From positions 310,001 through 374,000 of the forward strand of contig JAJEKV010000252.1 in assembly GCA_021234155.1 (NCBI GenBank): 64,000 nt of DNA. The letters are read 5' to 3'. Each line of letters begins with the position of its first letter. Position 1 is the stretch's first letter. A program made the position numbers and the translations under genes. The DNA comes from Isoetes taiwanensis (Eukaryota > Streptophyta > Lycopodiopsida > Isoetales > Isoetaceae). Below, in pieces: positions 43,739 to 55,487 of this stretch. The notes beneath the pieces were generated by a model, which was not told the origin of the DNA, ran no database searches, and saw nothing but the letters and a program-made list of their open reading frames with translations.

Positions 43739-44803
43739 CATGCAGTTTTTGTATTTGGGATGGAAATGAGTTAGGAGCAGTGGTCAAGGTAGCTTGGGCG
43801 AAATGCATTAGCCCTAAGGCAGCTGGTGGTCTTGGTATGTTGGATTTTCACCTCCAAAGCAAGGTGATGATATCAAAGTTTATTTGGAGGATTTTCATTG
43901 GTAAGGATGATTCTCCTGGCCTGAGGTTGTTGGTGCAGTCGATTCAGCATTGTCTCCCATTTCATAAGGCCACCATTAAGCCCCTCCTTCCTTGGGCTTT
44001 GCTTTTTCTAAAGGGGTTGCTTGCTACTTGGGACACTGTCAGGTCTCTTTTCCATATTAATCCTGAGGCATGTCTTCAGTTGTCCACTCCATGCTGATGG
44101 ATTCCTTTGCAGGACACTCCAGAGAATGTGCCTCTAAGTGTGGTTGTTCATCCAAAGACACAACGACGATGGATAGCAGCTGATATAAGCACTATTGTAG
44201 CTTGGTATGAGTCTGGTCATCTCATGTCATGGGAAGCATTTAGAACAAAGTTCTTGTTGTACAGATGGGACAGAGTAATCTGGAATCATATTGTTGCATT
44301 GTTGCCACAGGATTCTGGTCCACAGATTGAGGTAGTCGTTATGCCTGCAAAGGGTTGAGAGTATTGAGCATTGTTTTTTCTTGTGTGAGCGGCTTCGGCA
44401 GGCATGGTCTTGGTTGTTGACCCTATTTGGCACGTCTCGATCTAGCCAGCAAATTTTGCTGCTATCTATCCTGATGCTTGGCCCAAACTACGGAAACGAG
44501 CTTTTCATCTCGCATGTGGCTAGCTTTTATGGTCAATCTAGAAGAGAAGGAGGTTGTTTATCTTTGAGGGCGTAGATACTGCAGATGAGATTGTTCTTCA
44601 GTGGGCGCAAAATAAAATTGTTATGGCTTACAATTGTTCTTCTCTTGATCAAGAGAAGAAAGTATTGATCTGGCATACTTACCTTCAGATTCATTCTTTT
44701 GCATAGGCAGGTGGTTGTGCTCAGTTGGATCGGTTTGTCCACTTATGTTGCTCTAGTTCTTACTTGGTGAATAAAGCTTGTCGTCCTTAAAAAAAAAAAA
44801 AAG
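43739..44803 (+). mobile_element. LINE 3' fragment
   Basis: Reading frames give SFCIWDGNELGAVVKVAWAK, then AAGGLGMLDFHLQSKVMISK and QRRWIAADISTIVAWYESG, close relatives of the C-terminal region of the LINE at 39914-41145. Several stops are present. A 13-15 base A-run at about 44788-44803 marks the 3' end. The copy is strongly 5'-truncated. Confidence 0.7.
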
Positions 44804-45692
44804 ACAAGTCTTATAATTCAACTTTTTGGCTTCTCGTGAGTTGGAGCTCTTTTTCACAAAGTTTTCCAGACTTGCATCTTTTGGTCAGATCTATGTTTTT
44901 CATCAGTATATTTTCCCTATATGATATTAGTCCAGGGGTAAAACTAGTTTTGGAAAAGTCATGTTCTTTATGCTGCATAGCCATGATTTTTTCAACAAAA
45001 CATGTGAAGAGAAGGGCTATTCTTCCAGTATTTTGGCCTCCCATTCGTCTGATTTCTTATTGAAATTTTTCAAGAGGGCTAGCTCTGTGGCTAGCCCCCA
45101 TCCATCATTAACGAGCCAAACATCCTCTGGTCTGACACATTCAGCATCTGTACCTGCATTATAGTTCAAGTTCTGGTCAGTTCATCTGGAGCACACAAAC
45201 GGATTATTTCGAGCATCAGGTTTTACAAGAGTTCCGATTTGGTGTAGCCCTTCATCACTTCACAGCTCCACTTGTATGCATTAAAGCCAAGGTACAAAAA
45301 TATGATGAAGAATCTTTTGCCATCAAAGCCAGTATTTGCACACACTGAAGAGGAAGCTGAGAATTAATGAATTTGTCTGAGTTGGCCTTGCCATTTGGTT
45401 GTCTTGTAAGTATCTATACAAGATAAACAGTGCAGTTCATATACATCTAATGAAGCTTTACCAGCCAAGTACCTGCATAATACAAATCAAGAAGCAGAGA
45501 AAAAGTTAATACAATTCGAAGCAGACTCCAGAGGAGCGGCTCAGCAGTTTACTCCATGCTTTAGGTCCTTGCCACCGACTCTCTACACGTCTATTTCGGC
45601 CAAAATTTCGTTGCCTTATCAGATCGGTTTTTATCATCAGTCTACGATAAAATCTATCAGATCAGGTTTTAGGAAGTCTGGTGATATAGATT
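44804..45692. other. No recognised feature
   Basis: Unassigned sequence between the LINE fragment and the Copia element. Plus-strand frames at 44836-45164 are Phe/Ser-rich and look like non-coding translation. I see nothing to annotate. Confidence 0.35.
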
Positions 45693-45899
45693 TGTTGGAA
45701 ACTAGAAAGCATGGCAAGGTTGACACTTGTCATATAGTTAGGGTATTTGCCTTTTGTATTCCTAAATTACAGGACACGGTTGAAGATATCTCGGCATGCA
45801 GCTTGGTCCTTTCTATATTAAGATTTCTGAGATGTATAAAGATAGATCTAATGAATTGCAACCGTGCTTCTTCTGGTGTCAATTTTTCTTAAGTGAAAT
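45693..45899 (+). repeat. Copia 5' LTR
   Basis: Begins TGTTGGAAAC and ends AAGTGAAAT, immediately followed by one base and the initiator-Met primer site. It is the same length as the right LTR. Confidence 0.85.
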
Positions 45900-45956
45900 A
45901 TGGTATCAGAGCGGGTCATCCTCTGTGGATAAGAAGCTGCTCAAGATTAGAGCGAA

Positions 45957-47039
45957 ATGGGAAAGGTCGAGAGATTGTCCCATAGTAATGCCTTCTACTG
46001 GTTCATTAAGGTCAGAGGAAAGCTTGCAGAGAAGGGCTTATGGAATATAGTATCTGGAGATGAGCCTAGACCGGTTGTTTCAAGTAAGAAAGGGTTATCC
46101 ATGACCACAGGACCACCTAGTGCTGCTCACATAGTTAAAGGATCCACCTCTGGATCCGAAAGTGAACTTGTAGAAGCAGATGCTAATGCAAAGGCATTAG
46201 AGGCTGAGAATGTTGCTCTCTTGAAATGGGTGCAGAAGGACTGGGAGGCAAGAAATCGCCTCATGAGATACCTTGATGATACAATGATTGCTCAGGTAGA
46301 AGCAGCAGGAAGTGCCAAAGAAGCATGGGAGCAGCTCATGGCAATTTACAAGAAAAAACACTTCTCTCAACAGGCCAATCTCTATGCTGTGATATTTACT
46401 ACCAAGCTTAAAGAATGTTCCTCAGCTAAGGAGTACATATCAAAGATAAAAGCGGCTGCATTACAACTGAAGGGTATGGAGAAAGGGCTCGATGATGATC
46501 CTATTGTTGGTGCCCTTCTATTAGGCCTTCCTACTTCTTATAACAGTGTTAAGAATCTTATTGGCTCTGCTGAGCATGTGCAGATTGAATGGGCATGTCA
46601 GCAGATTTTGATGGAAGAAGTCAACCAAGCTGGTGGAAAGAAGGGAGGGAATAAGGAAAGCCAAGCATTTGTAGGTCGGAATGAAGGGAATGAGACCAGA
46701 AAATGCTTCAACTGTGGCAAACAGGGTCATTTGGCTAGAGATTGTCAAGAACTAGATAAGCGTAAGAGGAAGCAAAAATCTCAAGAAAAGAAAGGAAATT
46801 CTCATGGGCACAGGGCATCCAAAGTCAGTAAATCTGAAGATTCAGATGGAACCTCAAGCAGTGATTCGCCGGTGACTGTAACCAGGGCATTTGTTGCTGT
46901 CCAACCAAAAGAGAGATTTATCCATATGATTTATGACTGGTTTTGTAAGTACATTCAATGCCTAGTTCTGATTATTTGGGAAGCAGTACACATTTATAAG
47001 TCCATGACCTCACTAGATGATATAGAAATCATAGGATAA
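45957..47039 (+). pseudogene. Copia gag
   Basis: The frame contains the retrotransposon gag polypeptide (EAWEQLMAIYKKKHFSQQAN, then LKGMEKGLDDDPIVGALLLG) and a zinc knuckle, CFNCGKQGHLARDC, followed by a basic Ser-rich tail. It is open for 360 codons. Its last 40 codons (FIHMIYDWFCKYIQCLVL onward) look like out-of-frame sequence, so a frameshift near 46910 probably separates it from the protease. Confidence 0.8.
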
Positions 47040-47049
47040 TGGTAAAGCA

Positions 47050-48034
47050 ATGTGTTTTATAGCAGAGGTAGAGAATGGAACCTGGTATCTAGACTCAGAG
47101 GCCAGTGCTCATATGACAAGCAGAAAAGACCTCTTCAAGGACTTCACGAGTGTTTCAAGCAACATAAATGTGAAAATTGGAAAAGGTCTGCTTAAAGTAA
47201 CAGGGTATGGTGTTATAGCATTAAGGCTCCCTATCGGAATGGTGCATCTGAAAAACACATTATGTACCAGATCTTGAAGTAAACTTAATATCTATTGGGA
47301 AAATGGATGATGCTGGGCTATATGCCACATTTGGAGGAGGAAAGTGCCTCATTAAAGATGAGAAGAACTATGTTTTGGCTGAAGGAAATAAAGGTATATA
47401 TAGACTCAGCTGGTCTCAAAGTCCCTTTATTGCTTTAAGTGCAGCAGCAGCAAATATCAATCAGATCTGGCATGAGAGAATGGGCCATGTAAACTATCAG
47501 TTCCTTAAGAAGATGGAAGAGAAAAACTTTGTCAGAGGGCTTCCTAGAGTCAAAGCTCCCACTAGTATATGTGAAGGATGTGCTCTTGCCAAGCTAAGCC
47601 GAAAACCTTATCATAAGCAGAAGGGGACACGTGCTTCTCAACCATTGGAACTGATTCATATGGATGTATGGGGACCAGCCCGAGTCACATCCATAGGAGG
47701 ATCCAGGTACTTTTTATTAATCATTGATGATTATACGAGAAAGAATTAGGTTTACTTTCTCAAGAACAAGTCAGATGTTTTTGAACACTTCAAGATTTGG
47801 AAAGCCATGGTTGAAAATTTTAAGGATAAGAAGATAAAAGAAATAAGGACTGACCAAGATGGAGAGTTCAACAGTGGTGAATTTTCAGACTTCTTGCAGA
47901 CCTTGGGAATCAGGCATGAAACCTCAGTTGCCCATGAACACCAGCAGAATGGTGTGGTTGAACGGAAAAATCGAACTGTATTGGAGTGTGCACGTGCCAT
48001 GATTCTATCCAAAGATATTGATCACAAGTTCTAG
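47050..48034 (+). pseudogene. Copia protease and integrase
   Basis: The protease motif reads WYLDSEASAHMT, where Copia elements normally have DSGAS, so the active-site Gly is replaced by Glu. After a frameshift near 47280 comes the integrase zinc finger (HERMGHVNYQFLKKM...CEGCALAKL) and the core (LIHMDVWGPARVTSIGGSRY, TDQDGEFNSGEF, HQQNGVVERKNRT). One in-frame stop lies at 47747-47749 and another at 48032-48034. Confidence 0.85.
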
Positions 48035-50196
48035 GCTGAAGCAATTCATACTGCAGTTTACCTCATCAATAGAGCACCCACAAAAGCATTGACTTCTAGT
48101 GTACCTGAGGCATGGACAGGAGAAAAACCAGCGGTGGATGGCTTTAAAATCTTTGGTTGCACTGCGTATGTCCACCTCTCTAAGGCAGAAAGGAAACTAG
48201 GGAAGCTATCCAACAGGGGGGTACCTTGCATGTTTGTAGGCTATGGTGCGACCATAAAAGGATACAAATTGTTTGTACCTTCAACACGCAAAATGATCAT
48301 ACGAAGAAGTGTGGTCTTCAAAGAACAAGATTTCAAGATTGTCCAAAACAAAGTCCCTGCTCCTTATGATCCGCTTGGCACTGCTCCAGAAATGAAAGGC
48401 TCTGATAGTAGTGATTCTGAATCTGAAAATGATGATAATGCAGGTGATGTGCCTTTAGAGGAAAGTGAACTTCCATCTGAACCCGAGCCTGGACCAGAAA
48501 GTAGTGATGAGGATGCAGATGAGTCTCTTCTAGAACTTCCAAGGAGATCTAGCAGGTCACGGAGAAATACAGAAAGAATGCAAGAATATCTTAACAGTAG
48601 AAAACCTCGAGGATCTGCCTATCTTGCACTGCACAACAGCTCGTCAATTGATGAACCATCTTCATTTAATGATGCCATGAAGGCACTTGAACACTCCAAA
48701 TGGCAACAGGCAATGGCCGAGGAATATGAATCCCTTATGGAGATTGAGACGTGGATTTTGTGTAAGTTACCACCCGGGAGGAAGGCTATAACCTGTAAGT
48801 GGTTGTACAAACTTAAGTATGATGAACATAACACCATTTCCAGGTACAAAGCCAGATTAGTGGCACGTGGATGTTCTCAAACTGCAGGCATTGACTATCA
48901 AGAGACATTTGCCCTCAGTGAGAGTAGTACTTGCCTTAGCTGCCAAACTGGGATTAGATCTGCAACAGATGGATGTTAAATCATCATTCCTTCATGGACG
49001 TCTCGAGGAAGAGGTCTATTTAAAACAACCTCCTGGCTTTGTAAAACAAGGATCTGAAACACTTGTGTGCATGCTCAAAAAGGCTATCTACAGCCTGAAA
49101 CAGTCCCCTAGACTTTGGTATAAGACCATTCATAGTTTTTTTCTCAAACCCGGGCTTTGACAGAAGTGTTGCAGACTGGAATGTCTATGTAAAGCAGCTT
49201 GGGTTCCAATTAATCATCATTGTGTTGTATGTCGATGATTTGATCCTTGCCTCCAATTCCACCATGCTGATGCAGCAGACTAAGACTTCCTTAGCAGCTC
49301 GGTTCCACATGACAGACTTAGGACCACTCAAATATTTTTTGGGTATTCATGTTCTTGCAGATCAGGAGCATAAGACCATCACCATTCATCAAGGGAAAGC
49401 TGTTGAGTCTCTCTTAACAAAGTGCAACATGTACTCCACCAGACACGTAAGTACCCCAGTCGTGCATTCTAGCTTGTCATTTGAAACGTGCTCTCGCAAG
49501 GCGGTGGATAGCAAGATTGGGATGCCCTATAGGAGTGTGATAGGCTCCCTTATGCATTTTATGGTCTGTACAAGGCCAGACCTTTTAGAAAGTGTTATTA
49601 CAGTTAGCCAATTCATGGAGTGTCCAGAACCTGCACATTGGCAAGCTCTCAAGTGCATTTTGAGGTATTTGAAACAAACCCCACGTTTAGGGATCTGTTA
49701 TCATGCAAATCATCCAGGTCCTTTCACTTTAGAGGGCATGGTTGATGCTGACTATGTAGGGGATGTGGCTTCTCGTAAATCACGCACAGGCTTCATTTTT
49801 AAGCTGCAAGGGGGAGTTGTGAGTTGGACAAGTGAAAAGCAGAAGGCTACTGCAGTAAGCACATGTGAATCCGAATATATGGCAATATGTGCAGCTACAA
49901 AAGAAGCTATCTGGCTCAGGAGATTGCTTAAGAGCATTGGCAGTGAACAGAGAAATCCGACGATCATCATGAATGATAACTGGGCAACTGTATATCTTGT
50001 GAAAAATTCCAGCAACTTTACAAAGGCCAAACATATTGAGACACAATACCATTTTACCAGAGAAAAAGTGGAAGAAGGCAAAGTAACCATAAAGCATTTG
50101 GGAACTCACCTTATGACTGCTGATGTATTGACTAAACCGTTACCAAGGAAGAGGTTCTCTGAATGTGTGCAAGAGATGGGCATGAGCTCAGTTTGA
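48035..50196 (+). pseudogene. Copia integrase tail, reverse transcriptase and RNase H
   Basis: Blocks are FGCTAYVHLSKAERKLGKLS (integrase tail), an acidic linker, SKWQQAMAEEYESLMEIETW and YKARLVARGCSQTAGIDYQE, then QQMDVKSSFLHGRLEEEVYL, LYVDDLILASNS with the catalytic YVDD, and RNase H (VDADYVGDVASRKSRTGFIF, STCESEYMAICAATKEAIWL, MNDNWATVYL). Frameshifts near 48920 and 49160 break the frame. The last 324 codons are open. Confidence 0.85.
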
Positions 50197-50504
50197 TACT
50201 GGGGAATGCAGCTATGATCAAGTAAGGAGTTAGTTAGTGATGCATTTTGTTAAGTAGGTGAAGGTTTCTGCAGGAAATCATTAAGAGAACATGGTGGCAG
50301 ATGGGCTCTTTTGGTCTACTGTGGTAAAGTTTTAGGGGGAGCATTTTATCAGAAAAACAACAAAAAAATTAGTTGAGTAGTGCAGAAATCATTAACAGAA
50401 CTTGGTGGCAGAAGTTCTTTCTTGTATTGCTGCAACTGGAGTCTTAGAAGGAGTTTAGATTCAGTCAGAGATAATGTTGTTGTCAGATCAACCTTGAGGG
50501 GGAC

Positions 50505-50711
50505 TGTTGGAAACTGGAAAGCATTGCAAGGTTGACGCTTGTCATATAGTTAGGGTATTTGCCTTTTGTGTTCCTAAATTACAGGACACGGTTGAAGATA
50601 TCTCGGCATGCAGCTTGGTCCTTTCTATATTAAGATTTCTGAGATGTATAAAGATAGATCTAATGAATTGAAACGGTGCTTCTTCTGATGTCAATTTTTC
50701 TTAAGTGAAAT
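50505..50711 (+). repeat. Copia 3' LTR
   Basis: Matches the 5' LTR over its full 207 bp with seven differences (about 3.4 percent) and is preceded by the polypurine tract. AGATT follows. Confidence 0.85.
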
Positions 50712-51175
50712 AGATTACCGCCATCATCGGTCGATGCAAATGTCTCTGTTTCTCAAAGTTTTTACGGCTCATGTTCACGCAGTTGAAAATTTTACACGCC
50801 TTATCATATCTGTTTCCATCTGTTCGATCTCACACTGCCACTGGCTGCTCTCATGGTCACGCTCACGGTCTCACGCCGTGATAATTATCTGAATCACGCT
50901 ATTTTTTTTTTTTTGGAGAAAAGGAAGATTTATATTTATCATAAGAAAGTTACATCTGATACAGTATCATAAGAAAGTTACATCTGATACAGGAACTCTG
51001 AGCACAGAAGAAAACAACTGAAACAAAAATGGGACCGGAGTCCTTTTTACAGCAGTGTAAGCAAGGTAGCTCGATCAGGAGGAAGGATCTTGTACCAGAA
51101 AATCCAAATCCGAGTCCGACTCTTCTTCATCAATGATCACCAAGTCTGAAGCCACCGGGTCTATCGCCGGTAATC

Positions 51176-54100
51176 TCATTCCACTTTCGGTGGGAAGGCA
51201 AAGAACCAAAGAGGGGTTGTTTCAGAAAAGAGGATGATGGCTTCCCCATGGCCGTCCTGTAAGGCTTTGTGATGGTAAAACATGTCTCTGAAGTGATAAA
51301 ATTGATCCTCAGTTAACAACCTTTCATAGCAAAATAGGAATCTGTCAAGGATGTGGGCTTGATAACCATTGAGCAGGAAAGGTTTAAGCTTTTTCAGGTC
51401 TTCATCAATGGAAGGGGATAAGGACCAATGTTGCTGGTTATTAAAGATTTCGGTAGCAGCAGCAAAATTGGACAAGTCAGGAAGATTAGGCTTACAGTTC
51501 ATCCTCGTTGTAAGGGCAATCAGCAGCTCTGAAAACCATGAAATGATCATCAGCAATAAGCATATCATAACAAACAAAGACATTGTGTAAACCAACAAAT
51601 TTTCCTATTGACAGCCAGGCACAATCAGCTTTGTCTTGTTTACTGTTTTTATGAGCCATAGCAATTCTGGAAATCTCAATCTGAAAAGCTACCTTCATCC
51701 AGGCTATATCCACCCTTTGATTTGAATAATTAACCCTGTTCCTGTGTTTCCAAATAATCCAGAGAGCAGTTTGCCTAATGGTGTTCAAGAAGTTGTTTGA
51801 TCCCTTCAAAAGGTCCATGATGTTGGCCCAATTTCCGAGGTTGTGACCTTTTGACCTGAGATAAGCATCCAGCCATCTCCAGAATTCCCTGATTTTGGGG
51901 CAGTCAAACATATGCCTAATAGTCTCGGAATTGTTTCCACAAAGTTTACACATAGGACTGTCCTGGAGATCTTTACATCTCTTAAACATATTATAATTGG
52001 AGGGAAGAGCGTTGTGGATACACCTCCAAATGAACATTTGCATTTTAGGTTGTGAATATGACCTCCAATTATTTCTCAAGATTTTAATGAGATGCTTATT
52101 AGGAACATGCCAATTGGCAGCCTGGGTCAAGGCTTTGGATGGGGCAAGAACTCTATATCCTAAGGCAACTTTGTATTGGTCTGAGTTCATAATATGCCAG
52201 TCAGGATTCTTTGGGGCTTGACACTCACTCTGGGTACTAGCAACAGCCATGATTGTATCGAAAATTACTTTGTCTATTTTCTTGCCCTTAACTATCTGCT
52301 TAATACTCTCCCAGCTGCTCCATTTATCTCCTTCCCACAGATGTTGCAGCTGAGTAACCCCTGCCTCTTTCCATTTTTTCCATATCTGAGGGTGCTTAAG
52401 AGCCCAGCAGACATCATTTTCTTTAGCAAAAATGGGAGACCAGAAAAGGGAGAAATTGGCACTATCAAAACCAATATCCTTATGCTCAAAACCCTCTGCA
52501 ACAAGATTCCAAACCTCAAAAATTTTCCTCATAAGGGGGGAAGTATTGGGGGCACTCTTGAACTGGTAGTACATAGAATCTGGGATGTGGTGAGCATATT
52601 TCTTCATACCAAAAGGTCTACTAGCCTGTAGCCAATATCTAATGAACTCCATGGCAGGGGAGTTCCAGCCATTTATAGCTTTCCAGACATATTTAGCACC
52701 CAAAGCCTGGCTGTGCTTATGAAGAATTTTCAGCCCTAGATCACTTTCTTTTTTGCTGTGAGTGATTTCCTCCCATCTAACAAAATGCATTCCTTTCTAG
52801 ATGTATTCCCTCAGACATTTTTCTATGTCATTATAAGATTCTTTATTAGCAATGAGAGCCGAGGAGAAATAAACATGGGTGCTGGCTAACACCACATTTG
52901 CAGTAAGAACTCTGCCAGCAAAAGATAAGTTGGGGGAAAGGGAGAGAAGTTTCTTCCTAATTCTGCTCACAATAGGTCTCCACACCTCTTTATTGGGAAG
53001 GTTAATAGCTAGGGGGAGACCAAGTAGGGTGATGGCCTGATTAGGGGTTAACTTTAATACCACCATTATCTAAATCCTCGGTGGGGTTCTCAAGAGAATC
53101 TTTGCATTTGTTTAGGTTGAGATGGACCCCCGAGACACTAGCAAAGTTTTGAATGTTGTTCAACAAGGCATCAAAGTTGTTTCGATTGGCTTTTTAAGAG
53201 GATAAAAGTATCATCACATCTTGCATGATGGTAAGTCGCTTGTCCGACCACGGCATTTGCAATCCCGAATCTGTTGTTCTTTGTTGAAGCCTTGTACACA
53301 TCTCGTGAGCATTTCTGCAACACAAAGGAAGAGGTAAGGTGCCAGCGGACATCCTTGCCTCACACCCTTTCTTATAGGGAAAAATTTGCTGGGGGATCCA
53401 TTAATGATCAGACTAGAAGAAGCCAAATTGTTGAGAGCCATAATCTTATCTATGAGAGTCTGATGGATACCTATGTGAAGCATTGCTCTCTTTAAGAAGG
53501 GCCATGTTATAGAATCATAAGCTCTTTTAAAGTCTAGCTTGAGGAGCATGCAATTTTGTTTAGAGAGTTTGTTCCAATGGATTGCTTCACTGGCTGCAAT
53601 GTAATTGTCTAGAATAAACCTGCCAGAAAGAAAACCTGATTGGCATGTGCTGACTGAATTGTGCAAGTGCATAAGGATCCGAAAGGAGAGAATCTTGGCT
53701 AAAATTTTGTAGGTAGTATTGGTCAGAGATATAGGTCTCCAATCATTTATTTTGCTGGGATTCTTGATCTTAGGTATCAAAGTGATAAGACTGGAATTAA
53801 AGGCTGGGTAAATGGAGGCTGCATCCCATGCTCCCTTGACAAATTCCATAAAGTCTTCCTTCATCACTATCCAGAAGGTTAGGAAAAACTCAGGGGGGAA
53901 GCCATCAGGCCCTGGGCTTTTGCCTTTTTCCATGTTCTTTAAGACTTGCAGCACCTCCTTATCATCAGGGTAACCATCCAGATCTTCCTCCATGGTCTTT
54001 GTTTCTGGGATGTTTTTGAAGAAATTGTTCATAGCCTCTTCTTCCTCAACACTATATTCAGCTCCTTTGAACATGTTGCTATATTGTTCCAGAAAATCTG

Positions 54101-55322
54101 CCTTAATGTCTTGCTCATCCTCAATTTTGTCCCCATTTTCGTGTTCCACCATAGTGATGGAATTGTTGATAAGTTTATTTTTATCAACTCTGAAGAAATA
54201 TTTTGAACTGCCTTGATCCATCTTATTGTATTGGCAAATCTTTGCTCTTAAGGCCATACCTTTTGCTTCTTTCTCCTCTATGGCCTTGATGTTATTCTCC
54301 AGTAAAATCTCCTGTTTATGAAGATTTGCACTCAAAGGGTTGAGCTCTAGCTCCTGTCTGATATCCTTCATTTCTTTTAAGAGCTTATTCTTTTCCTCTC
54401 TGCATTTTGCTTGCCTAGCTTTTCCCCACTCTTTAATCCAATTTTTACAGATTTTTAATTTCCTGCTGAACTCTTTCATAGATTGATGTCTCCCTACTGC
54501 AGGTTGAGTGAGGTAGAAACTCCTGAATTCAGAGATAAAACTGGGGTTACCTAGCAGGGAGCAATTAAATTTGAAAGGGGAGTTTGTAGGTTTGGTAGTG
54601 GTCTGAGCTTCAGGAATTTCCAAAATTTGAGGGAAATGATCTGACAGGATATTCCCATCATCTCCAGTAACTATGAAGTTGTCAAGGCAGGAGATATTAG
54701 GATTTATGACATAAAACCTATCCAATGTGCAATAGGTTCTCTCAGCTCCTTGTCTTTTGTTGGACCAAGTGAATTTAGAGTTGGCAGAGGGAACATAAAC
54801 TAATCTTGTATCCTGCAACATGTTATCCCACTCTGCTCTTTCACTTCTGGATATATTAATCTTGTTTCCAAGTTTGAGATCCCATTGAGGGGTGTTGTTT
54901 AGGTCCCTCCCCAGGATCCAATCATTAATATTATCCTGCTCAGTCATCCAATTTTTGATCTCTTTCCATATTGGGGCTCTCTCATTGGGTTCAGTAGGGG
55001 CATAAACATTGATTATCCCCAAAGTTTGCCCTTGCATTTCTATAGCTATATTGTGCCACCTATTTGAGGGGCTGCAATATGAGGAAACAACTTGAAGGGT
55101 GGTCCAAAACATTGCAAGCCCACCTTTAGTGCCCTGAGCAGTAATATATGAAGAGCCAGTACCTTTATTGATCCAATCTCCCAGATTGGAAGCTTCAAAC
55201 TGGGGTAAATGGTGTTCTTGAATCATTAGAAGATCAGCTTTATAAGCTCTAGCTAAAGCAATGAATCTTCTTCTCTTTATGGGGCCCTTGATCCCCCTTA
55301 CATTCCATGAAATGATCTTCAT
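51176..55322 (-). pseudogene. LINE ORF2 (endonuclease and reverse transcriptase)
   Basis: The first 702 codons (55322-53214) are open and hold the APE endonuclease (MKIISWNVRGIKGP, LGRDLNN, ILSDHFPQI) and most of the reverse transcriptase (KSPGPDGFPPEFFLTFW, LITLIPKIKNPSKINDWRPI, MLLKLDFKRAYDSITW, IRKGVRQGCPLAPYLF). A frameshift near 53220 precedes the polymerase motif, which reads RCDDTF where YADDTF or FADDT is expected. Downstream frames (53066-52797 and 52790-51492) carry the thumb region and a zf-RVT motif (CKLCGNNSETIRHMFDCP). In the endonuclease the usual GDFN/GDLN reads GRDLN, an inserted Arg. Confidence 0.85.
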
Positions 55323-55487
55323 TTGTAATAAAGGTGGGTGAAAAGGAAAAGGGGAGGACCTTCAGCAGGATTTGGTCTTCCTTGTGTTGGATGCTGGGCT
55401 AGTATAGTTGGGATCTTTTTGGTAGGTCTTTCTGTGCTTTCTGGATTTCTTATTGGGAGTGGAGCTCATATTTCCATATAAGTAGTC

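Larger units (their letters stand above)
45693..50711 (+). mobile_element. Copia LTR retrotransposon, complete, inactivated (5.02 kb)
   Basis: Two 207-bp LTRs (45693-45899 and 50505-50711) differ at seven positions by eye. A 5-bp duplication AGATT flanks the element (45688-45692 and 50712-50716). The primer site TGGTATCAGAGC follows the left LTR at 45901-45912, and a purine tract (TTGAGGGGGAC) precedes the right LTR. Between them lie gag, protease, integrase, reverse transcriptase and RNase H in Copia order, with stops and frameshifts. The LTR right end is AAGTGAAAT rather than the usual CA. Confidence 0.9.

Noticed and set aside
44836-45164. Phe/Ser-rich frames on the plus strand
   Set aside because: Composition is typical of translated AT-rich non-coding DNA and no motif is present.
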